A stretch of DNA of 25,922 nucleotides, taken from contig CBHYLN010000075.1 of assembly GCA_966128725.1 (NCBI GenBank), positions 1 to 25,922 on the forward strand, read 5' to 3'. A model generated the notes under the pieces. It searched no databases. It was not told the DNA's origin and was given only the letters and a program-made list of their open reading frames with translations. The first letter of the stretch is position 1, and every line of letters starts with the position of its first letter. Below are positions 22,582 through 25,922 of this stretch, one piece after another. A program made the position numbers and the translations under genes. The stretch is from JAFDZV01 sp966128725 (GTDB taxonomy: Bacteria > Bacteroidota > Ignavibacteria > OLB7).

Positions 22582-24276
22582 TCAACGACGAATAAATCGG
22601 CGCACGCGAGCGGTGAAAGCGCCCACCTCCGGAATCCGCAGCGCAACCGACATCCCCAGATAGACCACCCCGTACGGCACCAGAACCAGTAACGCAACCA
22701 GCACCGGATGCTGATCGCCCAACACGAGCTTAACACCCCAACCCGCGGCGGCGGCGGCGGCGGCGCTTGCCCACAGCTTGGCGACGTAGGCAGCAGGCAG
22801 GCCGGTGTGGCCGATCCTGCGGTTCAGCGTGCGGCGAAGCAGGGCGAACTCCAGCCAACCGGCCACGCCCGCCGAGGCCGTAAGCCCCGCCACACCAAGA
22901 CGAGGATCCAACCGCAGATACCCCACAAGCGGGATTGCGCACACATACCCAAGCACGGTGGTTAGCGCTACGCGCACCAGAGCGTAACGTAGCGGTGTGC
23001 GCGTATCCTTGAGCGCGTAATACGTGGAGGCGTACAACCGCCCCAGCGTGGAGGCCAGCAGCCCCACCGCCGAACCGGCCAGCACAATCCAGACGTAGAC
23101 ACTGTCGGCATGGGTGAAGGCGCCGGATTGGTACACGGCGCCGGCCACCACATCGCCCAGCGCCAGGAAGGCCACCGCCGATGGGACGATGAAGAAGGCT
23201 ATCCGCCGCAGGCCCGCGTTGAGCCGGCCGTGCAGGTACGCGGCAATTTCATCCTCGGTGCCAACCGCGCTGGACATTGCCGGAAGCTCCGCCGCTGATA
23301 CCGCCATCCCGAACAGACTTACCGGCAGGGTATACAACGTCTGCGCGTAACCAAGCGCGGCAACCGCGCCATTGGGAAGGAAGCTGGCCAGAAGATTGTC
23401 GATGTAGGCGCTGATCTGCACCACACCCCGGCTGATGAACACGGGCACGAAATTGCGCAACACGGTGCGAACCTCGGCCATCCCCAGGCCCAGCCCAGGC
23501 CGCATGCCGCGCGCCAGCCGCAACACCAACGGCAATTGCGCCAGGAACTGGACAAGGCTTCCGGCAACGGACCCCCAGGCAACCGCTTCGGCCAGCGGGA
23601 ACTGTCCCACACGCCCGCCGTACATGATCAGCGTGGCGATCATCACCACGGTCCACAATACGGGCGCCGTGTAGGAGAGGAAAAACTTGCGATGGCTGTT
23701 CAGGATACCGAGACACCAGGCCGACATCACCAGCAGCCCGGCCCCTGGAAACAGAATGCGAACAAGGCGGATGGTAAGCTCGCGTTTGTCGCCGGAGAAC
23801 CCGGGCGCAATCAGGTCGATCAGGATTGGGGTAAGCAGCACGCCGGCCAGCACCAACACCGCCACGGCCAGCGCAAGCACGCTGGCAATGGCACCCGCCA
23901 CACGCCCGGCATCCTCCTTCCGGTCGCGTGCAAGCAGCCCGGCATACACGGGGATGAACGAGGCGGAAAGCACCCCTTCGCCGAACAGGTTCTGCAGGAA
24001 ATTCGGGATGCGGAACGCCGCCTTGAACGCATCGGCGGCGGCCGAATTACCGAAGTAATGCGCGAACACTCGCTCGCGTACCAGGCCGGCAATGCGGCTC
24101 AGGAAAATCCCGACAGCAACAAGCAGCGCCGAACGCCCGGTGGAGTTCCTGCCGGAATCGGCCGAACCGGAACCGCCGCCTGGCGATGGGCTGGATGGTT
24201 GTTGCTCCTGCGACGATGCGGGCGAAGAGGATGCCACGAGGCTCTGGTCCCAAAAAATAGCGGCGTACCGTACCAC
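22582..24276 (-). CDS. murJ: MurJ lipid II flippase (MviN family)
   Basis: The product is 564 aa. It flips undecaprenyl-linked lipid II across the inner membrane for peptidoglycan synthesis. Fourteen or so hydrophobic segments are seen. The N-terminal hallmark is GIFLSRIAGLVRERVFAHYFG (56-76) followed by DAFKAAFRIPNFLQNLFGEGVLSASFIPVY (82-111), including the conserved Arg/Asn/Phe residues of MurJ helices 1-2. Later motifs include LNSHRKFF, YIDNLLASFL and SLGRLYASTYYALKDTRTPL-type stretches. The first 45 residues (Ser/Pro/Gly/Gln-rich) precede the first helix and are unusual. The start is GTG at 24274-24276; another GTG at 24237 is possible. The gene is alone on its transcript, with VOC 110 bp downstream. 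Confidence 0.93.
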   Translation of the reverse strand: MVRYAAIFWDQSLVASSSPASSQEQQPSSPSPGGGSGSADSGRNSTGRSALLVAVGIFLSRIAGLVRERVFAHYFGNSAAADAFKAAFRIPNFLQNLFGEGVLSASFIPVYAGLLARDRKEDAGRVAGAIASVLALAVAVLVLAGVLLTPILIDLIAPGFSGDKRELTIRLVRILFPGAGLLVMSAWCLGILNSHRKFFLSYTAPVLWTVVMIATLIMYGGRVGQFPLAEAVAWGSVAGSLVQFLAQLPLVLRLARGMRPGLGLGMAEVRTVLRNFVPVFISRGVVQISAYIDNLLASFLPNGAVAALGYAQTLYTLPVSLFGMAVSAAELPAMSSAVGTEDEIAAYLHGRLNAGLRRIAFFIVPSAVAFLALGDVVAGAVYQSGAFTHADSVYVWIVLAGSAVGLLASTLGRLYASTYYALKDTRTPLRYALVRVALTTVLGYVCAIPLVGYLRLDPRLGVAGLTASAGVAGWLEFALLRRTLNRRIGHTGLPAAYVAKLWASAAAAAAAGWGVKLVLGDQHPVLVALLVLVPYGVVYLGMSVALRIPEVGAFTARVRRFIRR

Positions 24277-24509
24277 CCTGGCACGGTAACCAATGGAGCG
24301 TTACACGCAACGCCGTGCGTTCGAGCCAGCAAACACACGGCGCCGGTGCAAAGGCGCGTTGATGACATTGCTTGAAACGGTGGCGAAGTTACAGAAAAGG
24401 CAATACGCGATGACGCCGATTACCGCCGATCGAACAGCCGGGGCTGCGCTCGCGGGCCTGGCCAGCGGAAACCCGGACGGCCGTTATCGGCGATCGAACC
24501 CTTCGAAAA

Positions 24510-24543
24510 CGAACAATGCCAGCCTGATGGCGGGCATTGTTCG
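24510..24543 (-). terminator. Strong terminator hairpin facing the minus strand
   Basis: An 11-bp perfect outer stem (24510-24520 with 24533-24543) continues after one mismatch with a 3-bp inner stem and a 4-nt loop. On the minus strand it is followed at once by TTTTC. It therefore looks like a terminator for something transcribed leftward from beyond 24543, where no confident gene exists. The nearest minus-strand stop is at 24607. Confidence 0.6.
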
Positions 24544-25494
24544 GGGATCGCCGGCTATGAACGATCCTGTATCGATCATCACGCTCGCTTCTAGCCTCTC
24601 CTCTGCTCAGGCGGCCGGGCGGCACTCGTGGATTTGTGCCGACGGCACCTCGGTCGGTGCGGCGTGAGACATTGTTGTGTTCAGTGTCCCCGGGCTGTTG
24701 GGCATCCCGGGATTCGGCGCTGTCGCCGATCGGGCGTTTGTTGTGCGGGAAGTTGCACCGGCCGGAATCACCGGCACCATTGGCGCAACCGATGGGCGCG
24801 CTGCTGCACATGCCGCGGGGCATGGCACTGCCGCTCCCCACATTGCCAGCAGACCACCACGCCTGTTCTCGCGGGCGTTTTGTCGCGCGGGCAACATCGG
24901 AGAAAACTGTCCGGCCCACGGATGGGCCAGCCCCACATCCGGCGCATTCGGCCGCGGCTTCGGAGACCGGCCCCAAAGCAACCGCGTACACGGAATCAAC
25001 CGCGTGGGCGAGTCATCACATCGAACGATACATGAGTGGGATGTTGGCTGCCGGTTCAAACACGGCGGCCGGGTTTTACCGAAACACGTCGATCAGGATC
25101 CTTGGCAGTGGAGATCGCCGTGCACGTTATTCGTGCGCCGCGCCCAGTGCGCCTGCAGCCGGCACACGCGTTCGCCAACGGACTGTTAACGATGTCCCTG
25201 GCTGCGTTGGATGTCCGGTGCTCCGAGGCAATGCAACTGGCGGCTATCACGGACTGAAAAATACTACGCCGGCGGGCCGCTCCCTTGTTCTATCCCCCGT
25301 TGTCGAGAGACGACCCACCGGCATAGGTAAACAGCGCTTGCGCTGCCATTTCGCGGAGCCACATCGTTACCGATCTGGCATCACTCCGCTGCATCGGGAT
25401 TATCGAACCTGGGCGCTGTCAGGCCGTTGCCGGCGCCAGCCCCGCGCGAACCCGTAATCCAGAACAGCGGTGAAACATTCGATTATCAACGATG

Positions 25495-25523
25495 CAAAAT
25501 TATCGTTCTGACAAGGCGGCCAA
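25495..25523 (-). promoter_or_regulatory. Candidate Bacteroidota-type promoter in the gene-free tail
   Basis: On the minus strand TTG (25521-25523) and TAATTTTG (25495-25502, an exact TAnnTTTG) are 18 nt apart in a locally AT-rich patch. Spacing is slightly short. It overlaps a 6-bp inverted repeat (25488-25507). It points toward the hairpin at 24510-24543. Confidence 0.3.
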
Positions 25524-25922
25524 CAGTACATCTTTGTGTACCGGTACCCCACCTCGGTAGCGAGCTGGACCACTACCCCTGTAAGCCCCCCACGGCAAGG
25601 GCCTCGGGTCATATGGCATCGCACAACCGGAGGCTGCGGCAGCGCTTGTGCGGATGCCCGACGCCGACAATCGAGCGCAACACGCCCAACCGTATCGCAG
25701 CACGATTCATCGCGCGGCGGGCGTTTCCGATACCAGCGGCACACATTCGGCAACAGCGTATAACTACCAGCACGCACATTCAGCACCCATCCCTGCTGTT
25801 TGCCCTGCTCCCCCGCCCGGTTGCCGCCCGCGAGCCGCTGGCGCTCCGCGCCCATCCTGCGCCGCCGTCACCACGCCGTATTGGTTGTGGTATGCCGCCC
25901 ACCCAATCCCCGATACCCATTT

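Larger units (their letters stand above)
24277..25922. other. 1.65-kb stretch with no confident gene
   Basis: Several overlapping frames are open on both strands (for example 24607-25059 and 25400-25855 on minus, 24636-25457 and 24677-25189 on plus). They read as Arg/Pro/Cys-rich sequence with no family match and conflict with one another. What is structured: a strong hairpin with a T-tail on the minus strand at 24510-24543; a TAATTTTG promoter-like element on the minus strand at 25495-25502; smaller hairpins at 24311-24342, 24809-24824 and 25620-25652; and a 6-bp inverted repeat at 25488-25507. A minus-strand transcript of about 1 kb bounded by these signals is possible, coding or not. Confidence 0.5.

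Noticed and set aside
24636..25457. 273-aa plus-strand frame in the tail
   Set aside because: No recognisable domain; Arg/Pro-rich, conflicts with other equally open frames, and the strong hairpin with T-tail points to minus-strand transcription.
25400..25855. 151-aa Cys-containing minus-strand frame near the window end
   Set aside because: Codon choice is not implausible, but there is no ribosome site or family match and a promoter-like element lies inside it, so it was not listed as a gene.

Overview
The window is a GC-rich bacterial chromosome segment. By eye most genes are about 60-65% GC, with a visibly lower-GC stretch near 18.5-20.9 kb. Two secreted beta-propeller proteins end in a type IX secretion (T9SS) type-A sorting domain, an OmpA-family protein has a PorE-like layout, and several candidate promoters fit the Bacteroidota pattern (TTG, about 20 nt, TAnnTTTG). 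Together these point to the Bacteroidota/Chlorobi (FCB) group. A high-GC lineage such as Kapabacteria would fit, but that placement is inference. No rRNA, tRNA, CRISPR array, insertion sequence or phage module was recognised.

Layout. 1-1682 (minus): paaA, paaB and the start of paaC, encoding the phenylacetyl-CoA epoxidase of aerobic phenylacetate breakdown, with an unusual 236-bp gap between paaA and paaB. 1975-3345 (plus): a calcineurin-like metallophosphoesterase. 3441-5931 (minus): a DUF1573 lipoprotein and the PD40/CRD/OmpA envelope protein. 6266-7313: a LuxR-type HTH regulator divergent from a SnoaL-like protein. 7381-10230 (minus): a 949-aa T9SS cargo propeller. A stretch of about 920 bp without a convincing gene follows. 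11152-13194 (minus): a clan GH-A glycosidase-like lipoprotein and a GH25-LysM muramidase lacking a signal peptide. 13259-15738 (minus): a secreted PIG-L/LmbE-type deacetylase and an APC permease. 15929-18373 (minus): five small genes (GNAT, VOC, MmcQ/YjbR, free methionine-R-sulfoxide reductase msrC, YCII). 18518-20787 (minus): a second T9SS cargo protein and an unrecognised secreted protein with 16 cysteines, both in the lower-GC stretch. 21177-22115 (plus): truC, convergent and overlapping with a VOC gene. 22582-24276 (minus): the murJ lipid II flippase. The last 1.65 kb holds no confident gene, but it carries a promoter-like site and a strong hairpin with a T-tail, both facing the minus strand.

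How the genes relate. The main functional theme is envelope and secretion: two T9SS substrates, a possible T9SS/peptidoglycan anchor, lipoproteins, a muramidase and MurJ. Added to this are one catabolic operon (paa) and several small redox, detoxification or regulatory genes. I did not find a clear new multi-gene system. The least explained parts are the low-GC pair (Cys-rich protein plus T9SS propeller), the two long apparently non-coding stretches, and the paaA-paaB gap.
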